The notes: a model not told the origin generated them from the letters alone. Shown: positions 19,463-28,941, counted from the first letter of the stretch. The stretch is DNA of 64,000 nt from Chitinophaga arvensicola (GCF_900110835.1 NZ_FOJG01000002.1:1950979-2014978), one strand, 5' to 3'. Made by a program: numbers and translations.

Positions 19463-19557
19463 TTAGATGATCTGATAGTAGAAAGCAACAGCTTCATGCC
19501 AATCATGAAAACAAAATCGACATTGACGCGCTGCGGGAGTTCTGGCAATTTTATTAC
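19463..19557 (-). pseudogene. 3' remnant of a paralogue of the 116-aa Cys-rich gene
   Basis: Reading minus from 19557 in the matching frame gives NKIARTPAARQCRFCFHDWH, then EAVAFYYQII and a stop at 19463. This is the C-terminus of the neighbouring gene with a different last eight residues. Its 5' part is missing exactly where an IS256-type end begins at 19558, so the copy was interrupted by that element. Confidence 0.7.
19491..19557. repeat. 67-bp direct repeat, copy 2
   Basis: Perfect copy of 18939-19005. Its right edge coincides with the boundary of the IS256-family remnant at 19558. Confidence 0.95.
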
Positions 19558-19842
19558 GGGACTATTTCACTAAGTGCGTAAATAAAAAAATCGGGGAGTC
19601 AAATTGATAACTAGATTCTCACCTTTTTATCAAAGATAGTTAAGAACTGATTAAGGATCATGCCCCAGTTTTCTAATGGGCATGGTCCATTTTTTTGAAG
19701 CTTCCGTAAGGCCAGGTATACGGATTTAAGCACAGCCTCGTCTGTAGGGAATGAGAGTTTATTTTTGGTGTATTTTCTGATTTTCCCATTTAAGTTTTCT
19801 ATGAGATTTGTAGTGTAAATGATCTGGCGGATTTCGATGGGT
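19558..19842 (-). mobile_element. Truncated IS256-family element (transposase 3' end plus terminal repeat)
   Basis: The end sequence GGGACTATTTCACTAAGTGC at 19558 looks like an IS256-type terminal inverted repeat of Bacteroidota, followed about 50 bp inside by the stop of a transposase fragment. The other end of the element is absent; the sequence changes abruptly at about 19843 into a palindrome. Confidence 0.75.
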
Positions 19843-19846
19843 GTCT
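19611..19846 (-). pseudogene. IS256-family (mutator-type) transposase, C-terminal fragment
   Basis: The minus strand reads PIEIRQIIYTTNLIENLNGK, then IRKYTKNKLSFPTDEAVLKS, VYLALRKL and LENWGMILNQFLTIFD, ending at a TAG at 19611. EIRxIIYTTNxIExLN followed by IRKxTK is diagnostic for the C-terminal part of IS256-type DDE transposases. Only about 78 codons remain and no start or DDE core is present, so the gene is dead. Confidence 0.88.
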
Positions 19847-19897
19847 TGTCCTAGAATAGGTTTACATCAAAAGTGTAAACCTATTCTAGGACAAGAC
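19843..19897. repeat. Perfect palindrome, 24-bp stem with 7-nt loop
   Basis: The left arm (GTCTTGTCCTAGAATAGG, then TTTACA) pairs perfectly with the right arm (TGTAAACC, then TATTCTAGGACAAGAC) around a seven-base loop (TCAAAAG). There is no T-tract and it separates two truncated genes, so it looks like two abutted inverted ends of a different insertion sequence, or a deletion product, rather than a terminator. Confidence 0.85.
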
Positions 19898-20038
19898 AAT
19901 ACCGTTAAAGATCCTGCTATGTTACAGCGCCTTAATGAAATCAGCTCATTGCCTGAAGAAGATCAACACTGCATTTTATATACTATCGATAGCCTGCTAC
20001 AAAACGCCAGGACAAAGAAGGCATTCGCACATAAATAG
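19898..20038 (+). pseudogene. C-terminal remnant of an XRE-type HTH regulator
   Basis: The plus strand reads NTVKDPAMLQRLNEISSLPE, then EDQHCILYTIDSLLQNARTK and KAFAHK before TAG at 20038. This matches the usual tail of small Bacteroidota XRE regulators (DPELxxRxxEI, EDKxxIxxxIDxxLxxxKxKxA). The DNA-binding half is missing; the frame enters the palindrome at 19897. Not expected to be functional. Confidence 0.65.
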
Positions 20039-20078
20039 AAAACCCAGTCACAACAGACCGGGTTTTCTATTTATGTGC
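20027..20078. terminator. 19-bp perfect stem, bidirectional terminator candidate
   Basis: GCACATAAATAGAAAACCC at 20027-20045 pairs with GGGTTTTCTATTTATGTGC at 20060-20078 around a 14-nt loop. The stem contains the stop codon of the XRE remnant and sits 16 bp beyond the 83-aa candidate immunity gene on the other strand. Internal A and T runs suit termination in both directions. Confidence 0.65.
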
Positions 20079-20093
20079 TTTTTAAACGAGCTT

Positions 20094-20345
20094 TTATTCG
20101 ACATTCTTAAGATAATCACCAAAATCATTCCTGAACTTCTCCACAGCATCCTTATTTTCCTTCCATGCCTCAGAGTTGACAACTAATGAATCTGCATCTG
20201 CTAAAGAAATTTTCAATTTTCTTACTAAAAGCATTACGGTTTCCATCTGTGTTGCGCCACTTCTCTTTAATACCGCTATAGTCCTATTCATATCCTCCCC
20301 ATCTTTATATTCAGTATCAAAAATATTTTCAAAATCTAAATACAT
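20094..20345 (-). CDS. Candidate immunity protein for the RHS toxin, 83 aa
   Basis: It begins 6 bp after the stop of the 2851-aa RHS gene and is followed by a terminator, the classic position of a cognate immunity gene. It has no signal peptide and no membrane segment, so it would act in the cytoplasm. The stretch TIAVLKRSGATQMETVMLLV followed by ISLADADSLVVNSEAW resembles in spacing the L7/L12 C-terminal-like fold (xxLKxxGAxxxxxVxxL, then LKEAxxLV); this is my inference. Its base composition is AT-rich, like the adjoining toxin tip, which supports joint transfer as a cassette. Confidence 0.72.
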   Translation of the reverse strand: MYLDFENIFDTEYKDGEDMNRTIAVLKRSGATQMETVMLLVRKLKISLADADSLVVNSEAWKENKDAVEKFRNDFGDYLKNVE

Positions 20346-20351
20346 AATAAT

Positions 20352-21149
20352 TTATTTATTTAAGTCAAAAGTACGATCAAATTCATGACCAGGATTTCTG
20401 GAAGAGCTATTCTCAGCCCTTTTCCATTGTATCCTCACCTTTTCATATCCTTGATCTTTGGCATAATCTTTCATTGCATTAAGTGTTTCAAGCATTTCAC
20501 GTGCTCCAAAAGCATTCTTTAATTGATTTCCATCCACGCCATCTGGATAAAAGAGTGTATTGGTAAATTCTAACGTTGTCCCATTTACTGTCTTATCTGC
20601 CATAAATCCTACAGTCAACCCATTGCTATATTTTACTTTCCCACCAATAATTCCGCCTTCTTCTCCAAGAATATGCAATGTAGGGCGAGAAGAACTTTCA
20701 GAACCTGTGAGATTCCTCCGCGCTATCTCCTTTTTGTATAAATAATCCTGACCGGAAGCATCGCCTTTAAGAATTCTATCTTGGACGCCTCTTAAATATT
20801 CATCAGACAATCCGGACGGATCCCTAAATTCTTCAATGTGAGACTGTGCATAAAAAGCTTTAGCTTTCTCCATTGCAGCCTGCTTCTGATCTATCCAGGA
20901 TTTGCTGTTCTCATAATTTGACGTCTGAAGTGGTATAACAGTCAGTATAGCTGTCAACACAGCTGCTCCAATTGTACTGCCACCAATTCTTATTCCTGTA
21001 GAAGTAACTAATCTTCCAGCTGCATTAACTGCCATCCGTTTGCCAGCCTCTTCTGCTGTCCTGGTTACCACTATCGTTGTCGTTGTTGCCAAGGTAGCTT
21101 GGCCTCCGACTACCTTCAGAAAACGCGGCTCCTGATTACTATTAACTAA
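20352..21149 (-). other. Variable C-terminal toxin tip of the RHS protein (residues 2587-2851)
   Basis: Immediately after the core (GVDFDGLE) the sequence becomes AT-rich with different codon use. It has a hydrophobic glycine-rich segment at about 2638-2661 (GIRIGGSTIGAAVLTAILTV), a charged helical linker, then a C-terminal domain from about 2735 containing LHILGEEGGIIGGKVKY, YEKVRIQWKRAENSSS and NPGHEFDRTFDL. The conserved-looking R, K, H and D near the end could be catalytic, as in small nuclease toxins, but I do not recognise the family. Confidence 0.6.
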
Positions 21150-24100
21150 TTCTAATCCATCAAAGTCTACTCCTTGTATAGGACTATTACTTGCGAACTG
21201 ATATGGTGTAAGCTCTGGATACTGATAAGTGATTGGATCTACGCTCAAAAACTTTCCTATCCTCGGATCATATATCCTCATCCCATAATCCTGCTGATTC
21301 CCCTCTCCCTTCACATCATTATCATTCTCCTTCCCATTAAACCCATACCTATAACCCCCTCCACTCATCTTCCTACCCACCAGCTGCATTCCAAAAGGCG
21401 AATAATCCACCGCACTGCTAATCGCCACATCATACACGCCACCAGTTACTGTCCTCTTATCCGTTATCGTCGTCAGCACATTCCCCAGGTGATTCGTAAT
21501 CTCGTACTCCCGGTTATTAAATGCTGTCCATAGTGCATCTTTAGTACCGGCAGCGCCCAGCTTCATGTTAGGTTTCCATACCCCCAGACGGCTGCTACCA
21601 TAAAGATACTGTTCTTTCCATATAATGTCAGCAGACCCTGTTTTTTGTTCATAGGTAGCCAGAACATTACCTGTAGCATCCCTTTCATAAAAGGTAGTGG
21701 TGTAATTATTGGCGGATGTTTCCACTACTTTCCTGGACCGGTTACCCGCAGGATCATAAAAATACTCCGTTTTAAGTGTTCCTTTTTTAAAACTTTTGAT
21801 TTTTCCTATAACATTCCATTCTATTTCTGATACATCATTCCCATCTTTTATAAGATTACCAATTTCATCGTACATGTAGGCATCACCGGCCGCATTTCCG
21901 ATATCGCTGACTGTTTCTACAGCGGGGGCCTGATTCCCGATATCCATACCTGGATAAACCGGGTCTTTGATCCCATCCTTCACATACCTCAGGCGGTTCC
22001 GGGTAAGCTGACCGCCACCATTCCTGGGGTAGTTATAGGTGAGCCGGTCCATTGGTTGACCATCTCCCGTATTGCGGTTATATGTCAGAATATTACCACT
22101 GGCATCGTAGGTGAGGTCTTCCGCGTAGGGCTCCGCTGAAACATTTCCCAGCTCCCAGGTGGCGGCACCGCTCGTCATGGTACGCTGACGCATGGTTCTT
22201 AACCGGTTCAATTGGTCGTAGCGGTAAGCATACCCAACCGGGTTTCCACCATTAATTCCTTTCAACGCAAGCTCTGATCGGGCAATATTACCATTATACA
22301 GATCCTGTCCTGCTATATCAGCAGCGTTACCATTCCATGCTAATGTAAAAGGATTAATGCCAGATGGCGGCTTACTAATCGGAGTATAGTCACCCTTGAA
22401 GTAATCCAGTGTATAGGAAACCACATCTTTAGCAAAATTCTTCCTTGGTGCTGTTTGATCCGCATCCATACCCATATCGGATGTTGGCTGGAGATAGTTA
22501 CCATTCATCCCTTTCAGCCAGCCTTGCAGTGTATAGGCATAGTCAATACCCTGCAATCTATCCCGCAGATACTCCATGCGGCTGAGCGGACCGTGTTTAT
22601 AATAGTAATAGTAAGCGTCGGTAACCGGGTCACTTATTGCCCATTTGTCGGCAGAACCACTGCTGATGCCCGATTTTGCTGTTACCAGCCTGTTCTCCGC
22701 ATCATAGGCATAGCCATAATAGAACTGATCGTCCTTTCCTGGCTGATAACGCACGGCATTCACTTTTCCACTGATCAGGTCATAATTATAATCTGTCTGC
22801 TTATAATCAGACGAGCCATTCCCATGCCAGAAGGTTTTCACATTGCCCAGCAAATCGTAGCTATAAACAAAATTATCCACCGTATATCCTCCTGTCGGGA
22901 TGGAAACATACCGGCCCTGGGAGGAGACCCTGTTTCGCAGGTTATCCTGTGTACCCAAACCAGATGGCAGAACGGGACTGTCATACGTAGTATAGATACG
23001 TTCAGGATTTGAAAGAGCACCTACTAACAGATTCCCATAACCGTTAATAAACCCTGGCTCAAAAATACTGACATTGCTCAAAACTTCACCAGTCTCAATA
23101 ATACGGCCCAGCGCATCATATACGCTATAGCTATAGTTATTATTGCGCTTCGCCTGTTTGGCATTCCGGGAGGCAATCAGTCTCCCTTTATAGTCATACC
23201 AGAAACCACTGACACCGGCATCCGGCGTCTTTTGCGTAGATACCTGGTTCAAAGACGTATAGGCATAATCGGTAGCAAGCCTGTGTTGGGGCTGTACCGG
23301 CACTGGCCGTACCTCCACGTTCGAGTTGGGCCCTCCCACCGTTCCGGGCGCGCCGTTGGCAGGTGTATTAAACCGCCCCCAGAAACGCTTCGCATCCTGA
23401 CCAGCCACCAATGCCATACAAGGCTCCTGTGAATTCGCCCATATCTCTTCTCCGGTAAGCTGACGGTTATAAGTTCTCAGGTGTTTCAGATCACTGAGAT
23501 CGTTGGTAATAGATACACCACCTGTACCCACTGTAACATCCCAGGCACAGGGCGCAGGCGGCGCTTTTGTATCATTATTCAGTAACCGTCCATTTACATA
23601 GGTATTCAATACCCCATCCATCAGGTTACCTGACTGCACCACCAGATGCAGCCAATTGCCGGCTGTAAAGGTGGCAATTGGTACCGCTATATCATTACTT
23701 CTCACGAAACTGACAGCATTCGTTTCGGGATTCATTTTGTAAATCGATACATAACAATAGGTATTACTTACACAGGTAGTAAAGAAATAATTGTTATTGG
23801 AAGTGGGTGTCAATACCTGGGTAGCTCCCGTTGGACGCCCTTTTATCCACATCTCTACTGCAACTCCCGTTTGAATATTTAAAGAACTGGTCAGTTCGTT
23901 CAATGCCGATGGCAAAGCAGTATTAAACGGATCGCCATTGTAATTACAGGCAAAGTCCGCAGGTACCTCAGTGGTCGTTTTATTCAGTCTTTCTGCACTG
24001 AGTACGTCTACCCCCTCCGGCGGCACTGTTCTTACCAGGTTACCCGCCTGATCGTAATAATAAAGGGTAAAATGATACAGCTGCTGCTGTGTTTTCAGAT

Positions 24101-27100
24101 TGGCATTAGCTCTTGTGCCGGCACATACGGTGATGTATTGCCTGCGGAATTCCTGTCGCACCGAATCAATATACACAACATAACGGCGGCGGCCACCGGC
24201 TATAGCGCCGTCTATCATTTCCATCAGACAGGCAGCAGGATCAGGCGTTACTGACTTATATACAGGTTCATTACAAAGTAATTCCGATGTCCCTGCTGTT
24301 ACTTTAGTTCTGTAGTCCTCGTAGTCTGAATAGCCAAGTGAAAAACCCCAGCGGTGGTTCAGATAAGTGGCCACAATCGTCTCATAGTTACCATCCTCTA
24401 CACTGAGGCCACCATTCCATGGCTCCTGGTTAAGGGCAGTCATGGCAGCAGTGAATTCACCCGGAGTAATACATCCTTTTGCATTTACTTCCAGGAATAC
24501 CGGCAGTGTCAACTGGGTTGCCAGCAGGTACCGGCAGTTGCCACAGCTTTTTATCAGCTGATCCAACTCCTCCTGCTTAAGATTCATCGCCTTGCCGTAG
24601 GTATCCGTTAGATATCTGAAAAAGGTACGACCAGCGCCTTTAATGTTATAATCGGCCTGCAATACACTCAGTCGGGCACAAATAGCCGCGTTTGTATTGC
24701 CGATAACCGCTTCTGAGGTTTGCGCTTTCACATTATAAGGATAAGGCCCGGAAAGAATCCATGGATTATTTTCCATCTTAATACTGCCGGCTCCCAACAC
24801 CCCTAACATAACATCCTTGAAGGAACGGTATCCCTCAGCAGTAGCAGTAGGAACAGCAGCACTCGCGCCACTCAGATGAGCCGTGTCGCCGCCCAGTTTA
24901 CATACTTCAATCAATTTCTGGCGAAGTGTTGTTTTTTGTGCATCACCATAACCACTAAGATTCAACTGCGACATCCATACATCCGCATTGTTGGCACAGT
25001 TGTCTGCCACCAGGTTGGCTATCTGCGCGAAACCGTCATTCCTGAGGGAGTCGGGGTTCATGGAGAACGTTTGATCATAGTCTATTCGCTCCATACGGGA
25101 AATCTTATTCCTGAACAAAGGAGAACAGCCACCATCGATCTGATAGCACGAAACGGATATTACTTTAACTTCCATTTCTGCTGCCGAGGGACTGGTATTA
25201 TCAGGTAGGGCCGCTGTTCCTTCATAAACGGTTAAAGGACCACGAACATTGACAGTTATTATACTGTCCTTATATATTTTCAGTTTGAATACATATTCTG
25301 TTCCTTCAGCCAGGGGAGAAGAAAATGTGATATAATAAAAATATGTATTATGCCACAAGGTACTACCTGTCGTCACCACATAATCGGTTCTGCAATTCGG
25401 AGATGCAATGACCTTCGGCGGAAAAGACACCGCTCCACTATTCCTGCAATAAACAGAATCCACTTTTAATACACTCAGCGGAAGATACTGAGGCACACAG
25501 ATCATCTTATACCGGTCTCCCGCATTAAAAGTTAATACCTCTGATGTATTGCCGGAACCTGTAGAATAAGTAACCCCAACACGGGTTTCCGTAGTAAAAC
25601 GGTTTCCTTCGAAATTAACCCGGATCCGCTTTGATCCAGCTCCACAGGCATTAACCGTATCCTCTGCAAAAGAAAAATCAGTTACCGTAGCACAACTTTC
25701 TCCCAACACCGGAATCGGACGCCCTATCTTACAGATATCCCCGCACCTTGCATCCCGGATACGCTGATAATAGATTTCTTTCAGCTGGAAATAATACTCC
25801 GCATAAGCCAGCCATTCCCGGTCAGGTACCCGGCATTGCGCCTGTGGCACACAGTTATTCCACCTGGATACAAATGTCACATCTGTAGTAGCATTGGTAT
25901 TTCCGGTACTATCTGCGCAATAGAGAAGATAGTCTACATACTGCCAGATATTTTTATTGTTAAAAGTGCTGCTTTTATACGGCGTCCTGTTCCTGGAATA
26001 ATTATTAAGATCGCTGACAAAGCTGTTGATGTATGGCTGCGCAGCGTTGTTCGTCAGAAAAGGATCAGCATTCAGTAACCAGGTCGGATTATTACGATCA
26101 TAGGTGCTGCCCACATATTTCGGAAGGTCGGATGCTTTTAAACACAGGGAAGTGATCTTTTCATCCCAACGCTTCACGGCAGACAAACTCTCACAGCTTT
26201 GCAATGCACAATACTCCCAATGGTAAGGCAGAAACAGGTCTGCCCATTCCGGCCGCCAGTTTGTTACCAGGTCCTGCAAGGTAAAGCTTGCATCGCAGGG
26301 GGATATACTCACGCCGTCCACCGTTACGATCCTCGTTGAATCATAACGTGCACCACCAACAGCATCGATTTTGAATACCGTTCTGAAATAAAGGCTCAAT
26401 ATATTTACCCCCTGCTCCAGTGGCCTGCCATAGGTGTCAAACTGTGCATATTGTCCACCAGGACTTACATCCTGTTTCAGCGTTTCTCTTAACTCCCTGC
26501 AAGGATCAGGCGCACAGTTCAACAAGGCAATAGTGCACCTCATCTTCAAGATGTCGTATAACGGACCACTCCAGTTATTTATCTCATTGGTGTACAGGGT
26601 AGCATTCACCTTATTGTCGGCAATCCGCTGCCATACCTTCTGTTGAAATTCCGCTTTTGTACCCAGCGCAACCTCACAGGTATGACAATCACTCACACAT
26701 CCTGTAAAATCTGTCGTTTTCAGCTGATTGATGATAAAATAGAACTCCGGCTGCAGATTGGTATTACGCTTAATAAAATCATCGGTATATCGCTCAATTA
26801 CATCCGGGTTCAGCGACAATTCAAAACGGATGCTATATTCACCGGCTTTTCCCAGGTCTACTATAAAGCTGTTTTCTACAAATCCTTCGTCCGCACAATT
26901 GGGATCAGGACTGCCAATCCTGATGGGTGTTACATTCCCATCTACTTTGTTATTACAATCATCATACACATCAATCTTGAGCTCATAATAACAATTGCTG
27001 CATATTTCTACTGCGTTCTCTTTATATTTCTTAATCAGTTTATCTATCCGGTACCTGATGCTGGCATTGTGATCCGGAACGGCACAAAGATAGGTAGCGT

Positions 27101-28907
27101 TACCTCTGAGTTTCAGTTCCTGCTGATCAAATACAAATGATTCCGGCTCCAGCACCGGTACATCTACCAGTTCTGTAACGCCTTTTGATACCAATGGCAA
27201 TACATTATCGGGCGCTCCTCCGCTTAAAGCTGTGGCCACCGGTTTACCGGAAGAATTCAGATAACTCACACTGATCTGTCCATTGGGATCAATGACCATG
27301 TTCTTAAGAAAATGGGAAGCCTTCCCTGCGTTCGAACCAAAAAGCCGGTCCAACTCCCATTGTAAAGGCTTTCCATAAAAATACCTGGTACTATGATTCA
27401 ATGCCTCATCCTGGTTCGGCTGCAACACCTGTCCTACACCACCTTTTACACGAACACGTCCGGTATTGTCGTTGGTATAGGCGGTGATAGCAAAAGGATA
27501 ACCGCCTGCATCGGGAACATACTTTATGGCCGAATCAAGCGTCTTAAACGGATTGTTGCCTGAATAATACAATGCCGCACCGAATGTCTCTTTCAATGGT
27601 GCAGGCATCACCACGCAACTACCAGTGCTATTGTTATAAATATCGCGGTAAGAATATACTTTGCCGGCGGAATTCAGATTTTGTTTTCCATAATAGTTTA
27701 AGTTCGTTGCCTGGATCGGTGCGGGTAAAATATTGGCGGCCACCCTTCCAAACTCGTCGTAAACATTTTCCTGTAATATGGCATTCTTATCCGTGTTATT
27801 GATAGTCACCGTTTGCCGGTTCTTGAGTATCCCATCGAAATAACTGACCACTTCCTTCTTCTTTCCCCCCTCTGCATAGCTGGCGCTGAATTGCCAGTTA
27901 AATCCGGGTTGATGCCAGGCCAGATCCAGTACCCTTGCTATCTCTCCGGATGCCAGTTTTACCTGGTATACCCATGGATGTTCCTCCCGGAAACCATTTA
28001 CATATACTACATACCGGATACGAAGCAACAGGTATTTACTGCTGTGCAACAGAGTGATATCATAATTGTGCTGATCAGTAGTGATACGGGTGGAATTATT
28101 CCGGAACATCTCTTCCAGCTGTGCATCGGTTATCGAGGAACGGTTTGCGGCGAGAAACCGGCCATTGACAGATTCCTCGTCAATATAAGTCCACTCCAGG
28201 TCATACTCGTTGCCTGGTATGATCTCATTCCAGTTAACATTCACCATACCCGTTAAAGGCGGCGTATTCGCAGTGGCTCCCATCGGCATCATGCCTGCTT
28301 TACCCTGTTTACCGGGAACTGCCCCCGGCTCACCGGATTTGAAGAATGCCGTCATCGACAACTCTTCTTCCTTATTAGAAGTATATTGCCGGTCCACTAT
28401 CACCTCGCCTTTCAGCGAAAAAATCGCCGGTAGATCCGTACCCAGTTCTTTACTGGTGATATCGTTTACCGTTAACTTCACCTTATAGGCGTTGGTAAAT
28501 GAATAAATATTCTCTCCCTGGTAAGACGCCAGCCAGGCTGTATCATAATTAATATTGATCCGTGCATGCTCAATGGTGATTGGATCGTCCTGGTCAGGCT
28601 GACTCCAATACTCGATTTTCAGATCAAGCTCACACTTAAAGGGTTTATCGATGCTATAGGTGGAGTCGCGGTACAACCCGAAAGTAATTACGTTATTTAC
28701 CAGCTTGTTATTGATCGATTTCCAGTCAAAGGCATCGTTCCGGAATTTTTCATCCTTAATAACAAGGGTATCGCCTTTCTTTATCTTTCCCTGTAACAGC
28801 TTCTGGTATGATTCTACCTGTGCACCGGCAGTGTGAACCGTTCCAAACATCAGGAGCAGTATCCAGCATACACTGTAAATAAGGATATTTAATTTTCTAT
28901 AACCCAT
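20352..28907 (-). CDS. Exported RHS/YD-repeat polymorphic toxin, 2851 aa
   Basis: The N-terminus has a signal peptide (MGYRKLNILIYSVCWILLLM, then a stretch ending TAGAQ). A Cys-rich extracellular region follows, then a LamG/concanavalin-like segment at about 1670-1810 (VAVEMWIKGRP, then NWLHLVVQSGN and NTYVNGRLL). YD repeats run from about 1860 to 2560 (YDALGRIIETG, YDYKGRLI). The RHS core ends with YGFNGKENDNDVKGEG and YDPRIGKFLSVDPIT. The last 265 residues are a variable tip. It is the sixth gene of a seven-gene minus-strand run and is followed after 6 bp by the candidate immunity gene. RHS shells enclose a toxin released by cleavage after the core. Unlike the TcB-TcC protein in this window it should be exported by Sec. 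Its target, bacterial or eukaryotic, is not shown, but an immunity gene suggests bacteria. Confidence 0.88.
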   Translation of the reverse strand: MGYRKLNILIYSVCWILLLMFGTVHTAGAQVESYQKLLQGKIKKGDTLVIKDEKFRNDAFDWKSINNKLVNNVITFGLYRDSTYSIDKPFKCELDLKIEYWSQPDQDDPITIEHARININYDTAWLASYQGENIYSFTNAYKVKLTVNDITSKELGTDLPAIFSLKGEVIVDRQYTSNKEEELSMTAFFKSGEPGAVPGKQGKAGMMPMGATANTPPLTGMVNVNWNEIIPGNEYDLEWTYIDEESVNGRFLAANRSSITDAQLEEMFRNNSTRITTDQHNYDITLLHSSKYLLLRIRYVVYVNGFREEHPWVYQVKLASGEIARVLDLAWHQPGFNWQFSASYAEGGKKKEVVSYFDGILKNRQTVTINNTDKNAILQENVYDEFGRVAANILPAPIQATNLNYYGKQNLNSAGKVYSYRDIYNNSTGSCVVMPAPLKETFGAALYYSGNNPFKTLDSAIKYVPDAGGYPFAITAYTNDNTGRVRVKGGVGQVLQPNQDEALNHSTRYFYGKPLQWELDRLFGSNAGKASHFLKNMVIDPNGQISVSYLNSSGKPVATALSGGAPDNVLPLVSKGVTELVDVPVLEPESFVFDQQELKLRGNATYLCAVPDHNASIRYRIDKLIKKYKENAVEICSNCYYELKIDVYDDCNNKVDGNVTPIRIGSPDPNCADEGFVENSFIVDLGKAGEYSIRFELSLNPDVIERYTDDFIKRNTNLQPEFYFIINQLKTTDFTGCVSDCHTCEVALGTKAEFQQKVWQRIADNKVNATLYTNEINNWSGPLYDILKMRCTIALLNCAPDPCRELRETLKQDVSPGGQYAQFDTYGRPLEQGVNILSLYFRTVFKIDAVGGARYDSTRIVTVDGVSISPCDASFTLQDLVTNWRPEWADLFLPYHWEYCALQSCESLSAVKRWDEKITSLCLKASDLPKYVGSTYDRNNPTWLLNADPFLTNNAAQPYINSFVSDLNNYSRNRTPYKSSTFNNKNIWQYVDYLLYCADSTGNTNATTDVTFVSRWNNCVPQAQCRVPDREWLAYAEYYFQLKEIYYQRIRDARCGDICKIGRPIPVLGESCATVTDFSFAEDTVNACGAGSKRIRVNFEGNRFTTETRVGVTYSTGSGNTSEVLTFNAGDRYKMICVPQYLPLSVLKVDSVYCRNSGAVSFPPKVIASPNCRTDYVVTTGSTLWHNTYFYYITFSSPLAEGTEYVFKLKIYKDSIITVNVRGPLTVYEGTAALPDNTSPSAAEMEVKVISVSCYQIDGGCSPLFRNKISRMERIDYDQTFSMNPDSLRNDGFAQIANLVADNCANNADVWMSQLNLSGYGDAQKTTLRQKLIEVCKLGGDTAHLSGASAAVPTATAEGYRSFKDVMLGVLGAGSIKMENNPWILSGPYPYNVKAQTSEAVIGNTNAAICARLSVLQADYNIKGAGRTFFRYLTDTYGKAMNLKQEELDQLIKSCGNCRYLLATQLTLPVFLEVNAKGCITPGEFTAAMTALNQEPWNGGLSVEDGNYETIVATYLNHRWGFSLGYSDYEDYRTKVTAGTSELLCNEPVYKSVTPDPAACLMEMIDGAIAGGRRRYVVYIDSVRQEFRRQYITVCAGTRANANLKTQQQLYHFTLYYYDQAGNLVRTVPPEGVDVLSAERLNKTTTEVPADFACNYNGDPFNTALPSALNELTSSLNIQTGVAVEMWIKGRPTGATQVLTPTSNNNYFFTTCVSNTYCYVSIYKMNPETNAVSFVRSNDIAVPIATFTAGNWLHLVVQSGNLMDGVLNTYVNGRLLNNDTKAPPAPCAWDVTVGTGGVSITNDLSDLKHLRTYNRQLTGEEIWANSQEPCMALVAGQDAKRFWGRFNTPANGAPGTVGGPNSNVEVRPVPVQPQHRLATDYAYTSLNQVSTQKTPDAGVSGFWYDYKGRLIASRNAKQAKRNNNYSYSVYDALGRIIETGEVLSNVSIFEPGFINGYGNLLVGALSNPERIYTTYDSPVLPSGLGTQDNLRNRVSSQGRYVSIPTGGYTVDNFVYSYDLLGNVKTFWHGNGSSDYKQTDYNYDLISGKVNAVRYQPGKDDQFYYGYAYDAENRLVTAKSGISSGSADKWAISDPVTDAYYYYYKHGPLSRMEYLRDRLQGIDYAYTLQGWLKGMNGNYLQPTSDMGMDADQTAPRKNFAKDVVSYTLDYFKGDYTPISKPPSGINPFTLAWNGNAADIAGQDLYNGNIARSELALKGINGGNPVGYAYRYDQLNRLRTMRQRTMTSGAATWELGNVSAEPYAEDLTYDASGNILTYNRNTGDGQPMDRLTYNYPRNGGGQLTRNRLRYVKDGIKDPVYPGMDIGNQAPAVETVSDIGNAAGDAYMYDEIGNLIKDGNDVSEIEWNVIGKIKSFKKGTLKTEYFYDPAGNRSRKVVETSANNYTTTFYERDATGNVLATYEQKTGSADIIWKEQYLYGSSRLGVWKPNMKLGAAGTKDALWTAFNNREYEITNHLGNVLTTITDKRTVTGGVYDVAISSAVDYSPFGMQLVGRKMSGGGYRYGFNGKENDNDVKGEGNQQDYGMRIYDPRIGKFLSVDPITYQYPELTPYQFASNSPIQGVDFDGLELVNSNQEPRFLKVVGGQATLATTTTIVVTRTAEEAGKRMAVNAAGRLVTSTGIRIGGSTIGAAVLTAILTVIPLQTSNYENSKSWIDQKQAAMEKAKAFYAQSHIEEFRDPSGLSDEYLRGVQDRILKGDASGQDYLYKKEIARRNLTGSESSSRPTLHILGEEGGIIGGKVKYSNGLTVGFMADKTVNGTTLEFTNTLFYPDGVDGNQLKNAFGAREMLETLNAMKDYAKDQGYEKVRIQWKRAENSSSRNPGHEFDRTFDLNK

Positions 28908-28941
28908 AGGTAAAGGGCATTAATGGTGAATAGGTTAACAC

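Noticed and set aside
18939..19557. 67-bp repeats as attachment sites of an integrated element
   Set aside because: No integrase or tRNA is near, and the repeat is simply the coding 3' end of a small gene.
19841..20038. Full 65-codon gene starting inside the palindrome
   Set aside because: The first residues come from the palindrome, and only the tail matches XRE regulators, so it is a remnant.
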